From Odontocerum albicorne (lineage: Eukaryota; Arthropoda; Insecta; Trichoptera; Odontoceridae), in contig OX463848.1 in the NCBI GenBank assembly GCA_949825065.1, positions 32,269,491 through 32,333,490 on the forward strand: a DNA stretch of 64,000 bases. Direction: 5' to 3'. Below are positions 21,491 to 34,029 of the stretch, piece by piece. Under the pieces are notes generated by a model. That model worked only from the letters and a program-made list of their open reading frames with translations, had not been told where the DNA came from and did no database searches. Positions within the stretch are counted from its first letter, which is position 1, and the number at the start of each line of letters is the position of its first letter. A program made the position numbers and the translations under genes.

Positions 21491-22370
21491 GTGTCGAAAA
21501 AAACAATTTATTTAGTTCCGTTTTCGAAATTACACAACTCAATCAAATTTGGTAAAAAAAACGCAAAATGCTCTTAATTATAACCTTTCGTAATAATTAC
21601 ATTCAACAAATTTGGAAGGAAGTTAGCAACGAAAATTTGACCTAACGGCATATCATGTATCCGATTATTACAAACCTGTTTTCCAGACATCCATATATTT
21701 TCCTTTTTTGTATTCAATACTTCACCGTTGTCTTCTTTTTATTTCACCCTTGTCCCTCAAATCGGTTGTAAAGTGATGTCTTTAGTTCCTTCCAGTGACT
21801 TCCAGAACCACGCCCTCCTGTTTCATGTCATGTCGCGTAACAAAAATATTTAACTGGCAGATTCAACTCTTTCCTTATCTGTTCAGATCATGTTTTTTTT
21901 AAATAATCAAATTTTCCCGCTTGATTTGTTTTTAGTTAAATGATAATTGTGTTGATTATACATTAGTATTAAAACCATATTTTTTTCGTATTCATATTTT
22001 TTTTATTATTTAATAAAGTAAAATACAGTAAAAACATTTGCCGAAAATAATACCTATAATATATACAAATTTATATCAGAAGAACTAACCGAATTTATAC
22101 ATTATAACTAAGAACTAGCTTAATTGTAATTTGTTACATATCATTTTATTTTTAATAATCCTTATGCATAATATAATTTCTTAGAAATAGTGAACACCTA
22201 CACACTTATCATAACTAGATAACAATTCTTACAACTAATTATTTAGCAAGTATGTACATGTCCACTCATTCTGGCTACTTGCATTCCATCACATTCACTC
22301 AGACCTTGATGCCTTTGTTAATACTGTTGGTGAACTAGTCAATCAACGGAAAGGTATATCAGATTTACTC
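21491..22370. other. No recognised gene
   Basis: AT-rich sequence without supported coding potential. Confidence 0.4.
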
Positions 22371-22379
22371 TTGTAAGCT

Positions 22380-22905
22380 CCCAGGAGAGTGATTAGATGA
22401 TTGCTGTGATTCTGCTATATTTTATAGAAATTCACAGTCTAAGTGCGGATGTAGTGTTGGAGAGTTTCTTCACGTTGTCTGGCTTGAAATCGGGAGAAGT
22501 TTATTCTGGGATGGGTGTTGAAAACGATCTTGAATACCTTGTTCTGCACTCGTTGAAGCTTCAGGTGATCCGTGTTACTCACACTACCCCAAACGGGGCA
22601 GCATAGGTCAAGATAGGATGAATAAGGGTTTTGTAGAGGAGGAGCTTATTTTTGGATGAACGGAAGCTGCGACTATGAAATATCGAACTTATAGCCTCGA
22701 TGCCCCGATCATTCTGTCTGATGGTATTAAGATGGGCTCCCACGTCAGGTGCAGGCTGATGTATTTTACAATGTTCCATCACTCGACCAGGCAACCACCG
22801 ATGAATAAAGACTCTTTCCTTGACTTTGCGGGAGAACATGACGTCCTCAGTTTTGGCGTCATTGATTTTGAGCCTCCAGTCCTGAGTATTGAAACTTAAT
22901 GCATA
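22380..22905 (-). pseudogene. Jockey-like LINE reverse transcriptase, C-terminal part
   Basis: On the minus strand the frame has NDAKTEDVMFSRK, then after a shift SSKNKLLLYKTLIHPILTYA AP, then in another frame VWGSVSNTDHLKLQRVQNKV FKIVFNTHPR. These are the end of the RT thumb (KLLLYKxxIRPxLTYAAPxW) and the following LQxxQNKxLR segment of Jockey-clade LINEs. At least two frameshifts separate them, so it is not coding. Confidence 0.75.
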
Positions 22906-24390
22906 GATTTATTTAGAACGAAAGCTTTATTTCTTGGTTTAATTTTAAAATCTCCAGATTTTAAATTGAAAATGGGTAACTATGTATTAATGAGTGTCAA
23001 ATTTTTTATTCTTTCATTGTACTAAAATATTTCATGATATTTTTTTCTAAATTAAACTTTTAATTCATATTATTGCAAAGATACTCGTAGATGTTTTTTT
23101 TTGTATTTACGGAAAAACTTTTTTAATCTTTAAAAATAAGTAAGTATATTAAAATATTGGTTAATACGTGTTAATGAAGTATGCTATTTTTTGTATGGAA
23201 TATGGAACTGGGCCTTTTAAACCTTGGCCTGTTGTGTGCAGCGCACGTAAATCAACATTTAATCTAGAAGTTGAGTGAGACCAATTAGCTAGCCCTCAAT
23301 ATAGCTAAATTTTTGAGAGACGTGGCTCAATAGTACTTAAGGTACTTCATAGATGATCAGCCCATCCATGCGTGTCGCCACACCACGGTTCAATTGTATT
23401 TAGACTTTTACTATTTTTTCCTTATTGTTGTGTGATGTTATTGGGTTAAATCGGTATCCGTATTTTAGAAACCTGTATTTAAAGTTAAAATAGCTTGTGG
23501 AAAATTTATTTAACTCGATACAGTGTTTTTGTCCTTTGGGTTAACTAATGCGCATATAACATTGCTGTAATATTTAATTACAAAGAGCTAACCACAGATT
23601 TTTCATGCCACCTGAAACTCGTAATGGCTTTTTTTCAGGCATACACGGGACCAAAAAGAAGAAAACAGATATATTCACTGTTTAATTATGGAGTCAAACA
23701 TTTTTTGGAATTGTTTCAATTCAACGAATTGTTACATATATATGAACGATTTATTCTTTTTTTTATAATTTTCAGTCTTAAAAAAATATTTGATAAATAA
23801 ATTAACAATGAAGTAGAACACATCGACCTGAAAAAAATGCCAATATTTTATGGAAACTTTCATAAAAAAAAACACGTCTTCTTATCATATCATCTAAAAA
23901 TTCAAAATTAGTTTGAATTTGAAACCATTAAACGATATGTTTTTTTAGTAAAATTTCATTTCTAAAAACTATTTTATACCATTAGAATATTGTATTGGAC
24001 AAACAACAAATCTTAAAATGTTTAATTGTAGGAACTTAAAAAATACATAAAAAAACTATTTCGAATTTTGTGGTAAGATTGTATCAATTTATAGTTTAAT
24101 AAAAAATAGTGGTTTTCATGTAAATATCGCGCTTATAGATTTGTGCGTGTACAATGTAAGGAGAGGCAGAGAAAGAACGCGTATATTTATATCTTAATGT
24201 ATGAGAAGAAGAACATACTATAGATGATAAGTCGAGGCACCCACACCACTATTTATCAGGTGACACAAGTTTCAACCCAGGAAACAATCGACCTGTTACA
24301 TTTTCGGAAACAAAGGTAATGGTTAGGGGATATCGAAATAATTTTAAGGGATGATTTATGGACGTAAAGGAAATATGTTGTAACAAGAAA
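22906..24390. other. No recognised gene
   Basis: AT-rich sequence with long T and A runs. A TACTCGTA octamer is at 23082-23089. Confidence 0.4.
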
Positions 24391-24396
24391 AAAATA

Positions 24397-24762
24397 GTGT
24401 TCTGTACTTGTGTACTTAGTAGTCTCTGCCTATCAGGTAAGGGAAATAGTGTTCTGTACTTGTGTACTTGGTGGTCTCTGTCTATCGGGTTAGGGAAATA
24501 GTGTTCTGTACTTGTGTACTTGGTGGTCTCTGTCTATTAGGTCAGGGAAATCGTGTTCTGTACTTGTGTACTTGGTGGTCTCTGTCTATCAGGTTAGGGA
24601 AATAGTGTTCTGTACTTGTGTACTTGGTGGTCTCTGTCTATCAGGTCAGGGAAATAGTGTTCTGTATTTGTGTACTTTTTGGTCTCTGTCTATCAGGTCA
24701 GGGAAATAGTGTTCAGTATTTGTGTACTTGGTGGTCTCTGTCTATCAGGATATGGAAATAAC
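24397..24762 (+). repeat. Minisatellite, 52-bp unit, seven copies
   Basis: The unit starts GTGTTCTGTACTTGTGTACT and continues TGGTGGTCTCTGTCTATCAG GTCAGGGAAATA. Starts: 24397, 24449, 24501, 24553, 24605, 24657 and 24709. Outer copies carry more changes than inner ones. Confidence 0.97.
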
Positions 24763-26185
24763 GTAAGAAATATGGGAAAATTAAGAGCATGCTTATTAAG
24801 ACATTTGGAAAGATGGATGACGAAATATTGATTAAACTTATATAATTTGTAAGTGTATGTAGAAGTCGTGCTGAACAAGATTGAGTAAAGAGTGTTTGGA
24901 CCAAGTGAATTTGATTCTTATAAAAGAAAAGTTTAAGAGTAAAAGAAGCCAAAAGAACATTCATTATGCAGACTGTCGTATCGCAAATGCCGCAGGTGTT
25001 GTATCATGATTTAATTGAATGTTGATTCCTAAAAGAGGAATTACCCAATCATTTTAATGAAACTGAAAGCATCATTGTTATCTAACGAGTTGAATGAAAT
25101 ATGTAAGGTAAAATATTGATGAATCGGTAGAAAAAATGACTTAACTAGAATATCTAATTTGCCACAATGTTGAGAAAAAATGACATTATTGGGAAAGAAA
25201 TAGTATTATTTTTGTTTTCGTTATTTCCGACGCATCAAACATGTCAATGTAATAATATAGCAATGTATGGCCTGTGATATTGGCAATTTATAACAACGGT
25301 AATGAATTTGGGATACTAAGTCATTTACTGCCACTTCACGTCTTAATTAATTTGGTAATTTTAATGAAATTCCCTTCCACACTACACGAGGTACGCGAGA
25401 TTTATCACTAAAATATTAATTCCAGATTCCACCTCAAGTTTTCACCTTCGTCGCAAACCTAATTGGTAAAGGGTGACATTGTCAAACATTGGACGTAACA
25501 CTTCATACGTTTTGCCGAAAACAAATCATCGTAATTTGATTTATAGGTCCGTATTTATTTGAATCCAAATGAGAATTTGAATTCCAATATTTTTAATGCA
25601 AAACATTTTTAACTATATGTATACATGTATTTTTCTGTGTAGTATAATTTGTTTCTACATTTACTAATTATAATAAATGTATTATTTTCCTAAAAAAATG
25701 TCAAAATTATTCGAGTACGTCATGTTGTGTTACAGTTACACAATGCACCTCATTTCTATTATATAATTTAATATTTATTGCCAAAAGGTAAACTTTATGC
25801 CGGCATATCAAAATTAGAATCCCTTAAAACGAGGTAACGTGCTTCAAATGGTTCTTGAAAGATGGTTTTCTACCAACGCTACCACACACTCATGATTACT
25901 ATAAATAATTATTATAATTTATTGAATAAATGCATAAATGTGAATTTTTTTTTATTATTGAGAATGGTAATATATTTCGAACAAACATATTTCAAATGCG
26001 AGTAGGCCCATAATATACTCTTATATAGTATCTAATTTCTCGTAAAACTTTGATTTTGAGTCACATTTAAATACGATTTTTATATTTGGATATAAATCTT
26101 CTTCGTATCAGAAATGTAGAGTATTTAGTTATTATTAAACAATTATATTTGAATATTATTTCTTTCTTGATTTAAAAAAAAACAG
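24763..26185. other. No recognised gene
   Basis: AT-rich sequence. Nothing beyond short chance frames. Confidence 0.4.
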
Positions 26186-26186
26186 C

Positions 26187-26537
26187 TCACGGGTCGCACA
26201 TAACGGTGGGCTGCGGATTGATCATGTCAGTTCTACAGGGATACGGGCATATTGTACGTTTAGGAAACACTGGTAAAATAATTATACAAAATGTACTAGT
26301 GAAACGATACCGGGAAAAATTTGTCCCGAAATTATGTCCCAATCCTTCATTGTCTAACGTTATAAGCATCAGGTAAGGTGTTAGAAACTTTACTGTGGGG
26401 GGAGATTTGTCCTGGTCGAATTTCTTACACCAAGGGGCAGTCTTGAGATCGGGGGAAGGCGTGTGCTGGCGCGAGGTAACAGATTGCTTCGAAAGGTGAT
26501 ATGGGAAGATTTTATGGACAACGGGGATGGGGACCAT
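26187..26537 (-). CDS. Unassigned 116-codon frame
   Basis: A minus-strand frame starts MVPIPVVHKIFPYHLS and ends TVMCDP. It is Pro-rich and sits in a GC-richer patch (26190-26530) of a very AT-rich region. It has no known domain, signal or repeat. The composition step suggests an inserted element more than a host gene. Confidence 0.15.
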   Translation of the reverse strand: MVPIPVVHKIFPYHLSKQSVTSRQHTPSPDLKTAPWCKKFDQDKSPPTVKFLTPYLMLITLDNEGLGHNFGTNFSRYRFTSTFCIIILPVFPKRTICPYPCRTDMINPQPTVMCDP

Positions 26538-26889
26538 AATTGGTTCAACTTAACAGCTTCACTTTTGAGGTTGCTGACAAATTTATGTCGTGAAACTAAT
26601 GAGATTTTTCCAAAATTAAGATATCGTTGTAATCTGTGATTTAATTATAACATTTTTATGTAATTCTTTATTGCTCTTATTATTTAAATGACATGATCCC
26701 AAGTATTTGGTATACAGGTTAACTCCGCTTCCGTATTAGATGAGTGCCCTTTATCGGATGACGGAGTCAGTCCCAAGCTCGGATAAAGGAGGAAGGACTC
26801 CTTTCCTATTATCCTTCTCCTCCCTGGAAATTTACCCTCCATCTTTAATCCTCTACTTGCTCACTTTGTTTTTGCCCCATCCCTATCCA

Positions 26890-27405
26890 TAATGGCACAC
26901 AGCATGACGGTGTGCTTCGATCGTCTCACAACGGCGTGCCATCGGATTCAGTGCAGCGGCGTGGCTGTTGAGTTTGCTGGTGTGCGACGGCTCACTCATT
27001 TAAAACCAACTCCATGGTACGGCTTCGCTTTCCAACAGAGCGAGCAAACCCAAACGCATAGGACAGTCTGCGAGAGTCGCTTACTTTGTGCGGGGCGCCT
27101 GAGGACTGGGAGCAGGTGGCTCAGAACCGTGAGGGGGGGAGAGCTGTATGCTCTCGGGCTGATGGCGTCTCAGCGGCTAGACGTGTGAGAAACAGTCAGC
27201 GCGCTGCAAACATGCGTAAACATGACCAGGCGGCTCAGCAGGATCCACATATCCGTGGTATTTGCGGGAAGCATTGGGCATCCAGGATCCGGCTGTTCTC
27301 TCACAGAAGATCACACGATCGACGTGAGAGAACGGTTCAAGACTGACGTTCGAGTGGCGAGGGGATCCTCGACTGCGAGGCCCGGCAACGACGATGACGT
27401 TATAC
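26890..27405 (+). pseudogene. LINE end with terminal zinc-finger-like motif
   Basis: Frames in the sequence give TRRLSRIHISVV and, in the frame ending at 27346, ICGKHWASRIRLFSHRRSH. CGKxxxSRIxLxSHRRSH is the Cys/His motif at the C-terminus of a LINE family common in invertebrates. It is followed by GACGTTCGAGTGGCGAGGGG ATCCTCGACTGCGAGGCCCG, a 3' end shared with 32700-32770 and 61230-61285. The frame is broken in several places. Confidence 0.65.
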
Positions 27406-27409
27406 AGGT

Positions 27410-28425
27410 TAAAAAAATACTTTAGCCAAATAAATGCGATATACTAGCATCTCTCCTGATCTTGTGTGTTTGTCAGCCATCCAGCGGATAGGTGACGCTT
27501 GTGCGTATATTGGTTTTGTTACGTGCATACTTCAACACGTGCACAATATTGACGGATCAAACCCAATGTTCCGGGGGCAAGGAGATCAAAGTTCCAAAAT
27601 GATCGGAAAGTTTTTTTTTGATACCGCTTTTTCGTTCGGTACATTTATAAAGAGTTTGTAGCTTTATATCACTATCAGAATCTGTGATGAGTAGCTTATA
27701 AGCTATATTTAAATGTAAATTTTTATGTTATATAGTCTGAAGCAAATTAGGGTGAGGAATCAAACCTACGTCACCCACTTGGTTAACTTAAATAAATAAA
27801 TATTATACCATACGTCTTATAGATTGATGTTTTTACTTTTAATTCTAAAAATGCATGAAAAAACAAAGTAATTACTTTCTGTTCACCTAAAAACATGCCA
27901 TGCTTATAAATTTCTTTAAAAATTTTACTTCAAAAAGTGATTTAAAACTCAGTAGATACCATATATATATGTATATATTATAGAATTTAATCAAGCACAT
28001 ACGATCGTTCAATAAATTAAACTTGTACGAAAGAATTCTTTCGTAGGTGAATTATGACTTCGTAACTGCCTTCTAACAGTTAAGGTATGATGCTAATTGA
28101 ACCACTAGAGTATATCATATATTAAAAAAAGTTCAATATTCCTCTGAGTCGTGATTCTAAATTTTGTTGGTGTCTTGTCTATCAAAGGTTTATTATGTAT
28201 ACGAGTACATATTCATAAACACACACGTTAATACATAAACATCCAGACACAAACAAATAAATTAATAAGAAACAAAAATACACAAATCAAGAGAACGTGC
28301 ATAAAAATAACAATAAACAAAAAAAAATTATGAATATCGTGTTTCAGACTAAGTTCAAAACAGAAAAAGAAAAAATTAAAACAAGGAAAACTAATAACCA
28401 TATCGTCACGCCATTTTCCTGCCGG
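27410..28425. other. No recognised gene
   Basis: A 75-codon plus-strand frame at 27434-27661 has no motif. TACGAGTA lies at 28200-28207. AGAATTCTTTCGTA with ACGAAAGAATTCT at 28028-28046 is a short palindrome. Confidence 0.4.
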
Positions 28426-28427
28426 GA

Positions 28428-28800
28428 TAAGCAGATTAGACAGAGCGCCAGACTTTCCTATCTCGACATACATCCTTTGCCTCTTCCTCATTAATCCTCC
28501 TATTCATTCAACATTTACAATTATTCTGACTTCAACGTTTTCTTTTTTCAGGATATCATCACTTTATCCAACGATACTTTCATTGATTTTTCTCTCACAC
28601 GCTTTCCACTCACATTTGCACTATATATCTTTTTTGCTAGTCTTTCTTCATTCAATTATTCCAAATGCCCAAACCCTCATGGTGTCCTCTTCTTCATCTT
28701 ATTTAACGTATCATCCTTAGGTTCACATTCATCCCTTATCATTTCATTCCGTATTCTAACATGCATAGTCACTCCATGTATTATAATTGTAATAAGTTTC
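28428..28800 (-). pseudogene. RTE-like LINE 3' end fragment
   Basis: The complement of GCCAGACTTTCCTATCTCGA CATACATCC, CTCTTCCTCATTAATCCTCC and ATCATTAACTT-like motifs encodes remnants of CRDRKVW and the preceding MNVEEA region, as in the plus-strand copies at 40695 and 46871. It is too decayed for a frame. Confidence 0.5.
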
Positions 28801-31050
28801 CAGTGGATATTTGAAATGATAGTTGGAAAACTATAAAAAGTTTTGCAATAATATTTTTTAATAAATATCTGTAATGGTTATATTCTCTTTCTCAAGAAGC
28901 TCTCCCTTTTTATTTAAAATTATACTCTTTATTTGAAGATGTAAAAACTGAGTGAAAATTTCTCGAGTCATAAAACCTTTTAAGTGAAGAATCACATATA
29001 ACCTCATATCACTTAGAACAATCTCATATCACTTAGAACTTATCCGTATTAACTTTTGATTCTAACGAATTCATCTGGTACCAATTTGAAAGTTAATATT
29101 CGTAAGTAGAACAAACTTACATTAAAAATAAAACAAAATCCCCTTTAGAATCAACAAACCAAATTTTCACAAAGGATACCTAGTAATAGACACAAAATAG
29201 TGTCCGATATTTATTCCAATCGAAAGTTTTAATCCCTTTAGTGCTTGTTAAACGTGTGTTAAAATATTTACCTTGTATTTTTGCTAGTCCAACACACCTT
29301 TAATTTTCACCCTATCCCCTACTTAGTTCGGATGCCTTAAATGCAGCAATAAATTACGTCCAACAGAAATGTTACTACACCCAGGGGATGCAAACCAGAA
29401 CGGGCAAAGAACTGTAAATTATCGGAAGAGCGAGACTTATCTTGCCGTTTTTTTTTGGTAAAATTCCACTTCGAAAAAGAGACGTAGAGCGAAAGTGTTT
29501 TTACTCTCAACGGAAAAGTTTAGAAGTAGCTTTTCTGATGGGGAAAAAATATAAACACTTTCGGAGGCAGAAATGTTTTTGGTTACCCATGAATTTTAGA
29601 ATAGACTGTGCGAGTGTAACACTGACACAGATGCCACGATTTAAGAATATTGAACTCATAAATTTTTATGTAATGCTCTTGTAAACACATATATGCTTAC
29701 AAATGGATTTTTTTAGTGTCTTTTCAAAGTTTTGTTTTATTATTTGGTACATTTTGTTCAAGTACGAAACTGAAAATTTTTATTCAGTTTAAACAACAAA
29801 TCGATACATACGCATAAGAATAACTAATGATATATTCATTAATATTTACAAGAAAAAGGTGACTATGTATACTATAGTGTGTCTTTTACTTATAAAGAGT
29901 GATATAGTTTTTAATTTTACAGAGCTTTTTCGCAATCATTTCAATTTAAATTCTGGCAAAACAATATTTCAAAAAGTAACATACTTGAATCACAGAGACT
30001 TGCGACGCACAAGTATTTATTAAAATCTGTGTATTTAAATATTGGAAAATATGTGTTACGAATTTTCCTTATAAACCTCTCTCTCTCTTACAGTGTTATT
30101 TCTTTAGAAGGCAATACATTTAGATTCCCCATAGATTTGTAATACAAATAGTTACCCAATTTTTTAAACATATTCTTAAAAAACACATGAGTATTATTAT
30201 TAAATCTTTTAAAATAATGAAAAAAAAAATACAAAAATTAAAAGGTAAAGCAAATATTTTCGTCCAATGTAAGATAAATTCAAGAAAGAAATATAGAGAA
30301 TTATATTTGAATAAAGCTTGATATTATGAACTGTTTATCTTTAGCAAACTTATGAAACTAATAATATTAATCTTTGAGAAAACTTTTGACTGTGCTATGA
30401 GAAATTCATTGTTTTTCTTTAATCAATGCTGCCATTTTGTCCAGAATTTCAGCTTTCTCGAAATTTGAGCCTTTGAACTTTCTTAGTGTTTTTGTGGAAT
30501 ATTTATAGATTATTATAAATTCTAATAAAAAAATGTGATATTTTATTTATTATATAAAATAATAACATATTAACGGGAAAAAGTGACAAAAACTACTAAA
30601 AAATACTTGAGTAAGACATACTGTCGGTTGGATCATCTAGCTTGTTCGTTTAAACGTAGTGAAAATGCCGACTTATCCAGTGTAAAGGCTCTTTGGGGAC
30701 CTATCAAGAGAGAAGTGTCCCTGGGAATGTGTGTAGTTGATTAAAACTAACTAAATACTGTTCTTAATGAGTGATTATGTAGTAAAATCCTTAGATATTT
30801 ATTAAATTTATCTATAAGTTAATTTAATGGATTTAAAAATCCTTATTTTCAAATTAGTACATAATTTGTAAAAATAATTAAAAACTCATTTAATGTACAT
30901 TTTTGGCTCAGAATACATTCGTACATAGCCATGGTGATGCTAATTAAGGCTTACATGCCAAGTTATTTAAACGTTTTTTTAAGTATCTGGTCCTAATGTA
31001 TTACATGATTACTTCTGGGCTGTAAAACCGCTCAGAGCATTGAAATTAAA
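28801..31050. other. Mostly unassigned
   Basis: AT-rich sequence. At 30655-30715 a short frame ENADLSSVKALWGPIKREVS resembles the NPIExxWxxIKxxV region of IS630/Tc1-type transposases but is isolated. CCTCATATCACTTAGAACAA is partly repeated at 29001-29040. Confidence 0.35.
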
Positions 31051-31189
31051 AATTAAAGCTAAAAAAACTACAACGAAAACGAGGGGACCTCGTTAGTTTG
31101 TAGCTTCCCCGGTACCAAAATCGATTGTTAAATTTATTGATGATGTCTGATTAAACTGCAATTAATTATGAGACGTGAAAAAAAGGTTA

Positions 31190-31800
31190 AAAAAACTTAT
31201 AAAAGAGTTTGCCGTTAAAGGTCCCATGGCCAGAGAGAAATTGGGTAGTCCAATAGTTTGAGTGTACCCACGAGGAGCCGAGGCGTACTCCTGATGCCAG
31301 GAAGAATTTAAATGTCTTTCTTCCCACGGAGGAGGATGACCATCGACGTTGCCAAGTCGACAACTAGACTTCTAGGTAGGCTTTGAAAATCACGTAAGGA
31401 GTTATCCCCGGCATCCTAAACTATCGAAAGAAATCAATAACATATATTTTTCTCTCGATTCCACCACGTACTGTTGAAGACACCAAATTACATCCTCGCA
31501 GGAGACTTTCTTCTTAACCAATTTTTAAAGGGGAAAGGGAATTGAGCCTGTCAATGACGAATTTTTCCAAGATTTTTCCCAAAAGTGTAGAGGGTTATTG
31601 GCCTATATGCCTTTAAATCTATTTTTGGTTTATCGAAACGTTTTGGTTTAAATATCAACAGACCTGTCTTCAAGCACTCAGTAAAAACGCCATCCGACAA
31701 ACACTTGTTATATAAATTGGTTAGGGATGTGCCGACCAGGCTCCAGCATTTCTCGACTTGGAGATTTCTTGTCATCAAGATCATTAATAATCGTTTTGAT
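31190..31800 (-). pseudogene. LINE reverse transcriptase N-terminal fragment
   Basis: On the minus strand LTNLYNKCLSDGVFTECLKT is followed by LLIFKPK, KAYRPITLY and FGKNLGKI. This is RT block 0-1 of non-LTR elements (NxCLxxGxFPxxWKxxxxVxIPK...YRPIxLLxxxxKxxEK), likely R1-like. Further along at 31340-31200 is the GKKDI...LKLLDYPISLWPWDL segment shared with 15180-15310. The two may be separate insertions. Confidence 0.65.
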
Positions 31801-32225
31801 CTTGTTTAGTGGTAAAAGATGGTGAGTTGGGCGTCAAAGTAAGAATCCGAGACAGAACTCTCACCTACAAGTGACGATCGCTGTCTTTAGAAGGGTCATC
31901 TTGTAGGATTTTCCGTATTACAGTGGGCATGATACTTACCATAAGGAAACTATAGGAAATATGTCGAAAGCAGAACAGGAGTTTTTATACCACTTCACAA
32001 TTTGACCGAGGCTGTTGACTCAAGGAATAGAAATTTGTTATGTAGGATAATTGGAAAACTTGGTGTCTCGTCACTTTTAACGGAACTTATGATCCACTTA
32101 CATAACTGCAACGAGGTGTGTTATCTTATTTCGTGGATCGGAGAAGAATGCATTTAACACCAATACTGGTGTTTGCCAGGGATGTATCCTAACTATGTTT
32201 AATGCATATATGACAGCCTCTATGT

Positions 32226-32775
32226 TTGTATTTGACAGACGACTTTGTGCTAGAGGTGAGGCGAATTGAGGTGAAAAACTGGGCTGATGGACTACGTATC
32301 TGCGTCCTGAAGCGCTCCAACTACAAAGTTATAGAGGATATGGTTGTAAAGGCGAAATTGAGGTGGATCGGGCATATGATACGCATGGACGACCATAGGC
32401 TCCTAAAACACGCCTTCACGGGGAAGTTATTGACAAATAAAGGGTTGGTAGGCAGATAAAATGCTATAAAACAGTGTGACTTTCGACGCTCGAAGACTGA
32501 AAACAGGTGAATCAAGTGGAAAGAGAAGAATTTTTTTCTCTGGCTGATGGCATTTTAATTGATGTTTGAGAAACAGTCAGCGTGCTGCAAACACATGTCA
32601 GCTTAACCAAGCAACCCAGTAGAATCCACATGCCTGTGATGACTGCGGGAGGTAGTTAAGGTAAGATCTGGTCACTCACAATAGATAATATGATCGACGT
32701 GGAGTAGCAGCTCAAGATTGATGTTGAAGTGGCGAAGGGATCATCGATGACGAAGCCTAGCGACGACGGACGGAA
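32226..32775 (+). pseudogene. LINE RT C-terminal region
   Basis: A frame from 32226 contains KAKLRWIGHMIRMDDHRLLK HAFTGKL, the known LRWxGHVxRMxDxRLPKxxxxGxL motif after the RT domain, and stops at 32459. Later frames and GATGTTGAAGTGGCGAAGGG ATC agree with the 3' end at 27340-27400. The zinc-finger motif itself is not intact. Confidence 0.7.
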
Positions 32776-33060
32776 TTCATAGTCTGACCTTAACACTTAA
32801 TACTAATTCTAACTTTGAAATCTCTTGATTTATATTGAACTTGATGTGCTACAAATTTCTAAGCGAGTTAATTAAACCATGTGATATCTCGAAAATGAAT
32901 TTTTACGAAATTTTACTTTGAATACAATTTTTTTCAGGAATGGTTTGGTCTTTATTTTTTAGGTGGACTGTGAATTTAGACATTCAATCCTTGTTTTGAG
33001 TGGGAAGACAACCATGAAAAAAAACTATACCTGGTTATATTAATTGTGTAAATTTTCAAA
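32776..33060. other. No recognised gene
   Basis: AT-rich spacer between two LINE ends. Confidence 0.4.
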
Positions 33061-33063
33061 CCT

Positions 33064-33565
33064 TTGAAATTAAAGAATAACCAGTTAATTGAAGGGTTTC
33101 TTTTAAATAAATATCAGCGCACTTCTAATCATGGATTTTCTTCTACGCTCCATCAGAGATTGTTAATTGCCTTTCTCAGTTCACCGCTTTCATTGCTTAC
33201 ATCAACTTTTACAGTTTATGCAGTAAAGCTGTGGAACCAGTTATCAACTAATGTTAACTAGCCCCGTCATTGGCATGTTTTAAAATGCGACTAAAAAACC
33301 CAAGCCGGGGAATTATAATGTAAAATGTGTAACATTTACAATGTTTTCCATTCCACTATCTCTTCCTTCGATTGATGATATCTTACTTCTATTTTTATCA
33401 TTTTTATTGTTTATGATTTTTGTACAAATAAATAATGATTTGAACCAGTTTGGTGATCATGTAGCTTCCTTTGATTACTTTTATCTAGTTGGTTGTGAGA
33501 GATTGCCACCTGGCAAAAAGTCCGTCAAATCGTTATATAATAAAAGGTTAAATAAATACATGATT
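33064..33565 (+). pseudogene. LINE C-terminus and 3' UTR, second copy
   Basis: The frame ending at 33261 reads SSPLSLLTSTFTVYAVKLWN QLSTNVN. It is homologous to the 7140-7570 copy (FFTVHAVRLWNQLQTNV). The 3' UTR shares TCGATTGATGATATCTTAC and the tail GTTGTGAGAGATTGCCACCT GG, then CCGTCAAATCG. Confidence 0.7.
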
Positions 33566-33985
33566 ATCCTAAAATATGGCAACTGATACAATTAAACATC
33601 TTTTAAATATTTAATTAGCGATTTTACATATTATAATTTTAACTGTAGTTATTATTTTTGAATCCCAATCATTCGTTATAAAAAAAAAACTGTGAAAATT
33701 AGACTTTCATATCGAGAGGTTATGTTAAATCTTTTCAAAACCAACGCCACAAATCTCGTCACCTTATCTGAGAAAAAGGGCAACTCATGAAAAGCGATTG
33801 CTTGACGGATTATTAACGCAAACAATGTGAACATAAATAATTCATAAATGAGCATCACGTAGAAAAACATGCAAAATTCCTCTCTGCAAAGAAAATTCTG
33901 GTGTGCATTCAATGGACTGTAGTACGGTAATGGACACATATTCAATGTATTATATAAATAGGGTCTGGCGGAATATTTGCATAGA
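33566..33985. other. No recognised gene
   Basis: A minus-strand 89-codon frame (33676-33945) is hydrophobic (FYVMLIYELFMFTLFALII) but matches nothing I know. Confidence 0.3.
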
Positions 33986-34029
33986 GACTAATGAATACTA
34001 CAAACTATGGTCCACTACGTCAATCTAGA

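Noticed and set aside
22397..22606. Plus-strand 69-codon frame
   Set aside because: It is the antisense of a Jockey-like LINE fragment that is recognisable on the minus strand.
30655..30715. Possible IS630/Tc1 transposase remnant (ADLSSVKALWGPIKREV)
   Set aside because: Only about 20 residues with a partial resemblance to NPIExxWxxIK. No second motif or inverted ends nearby.
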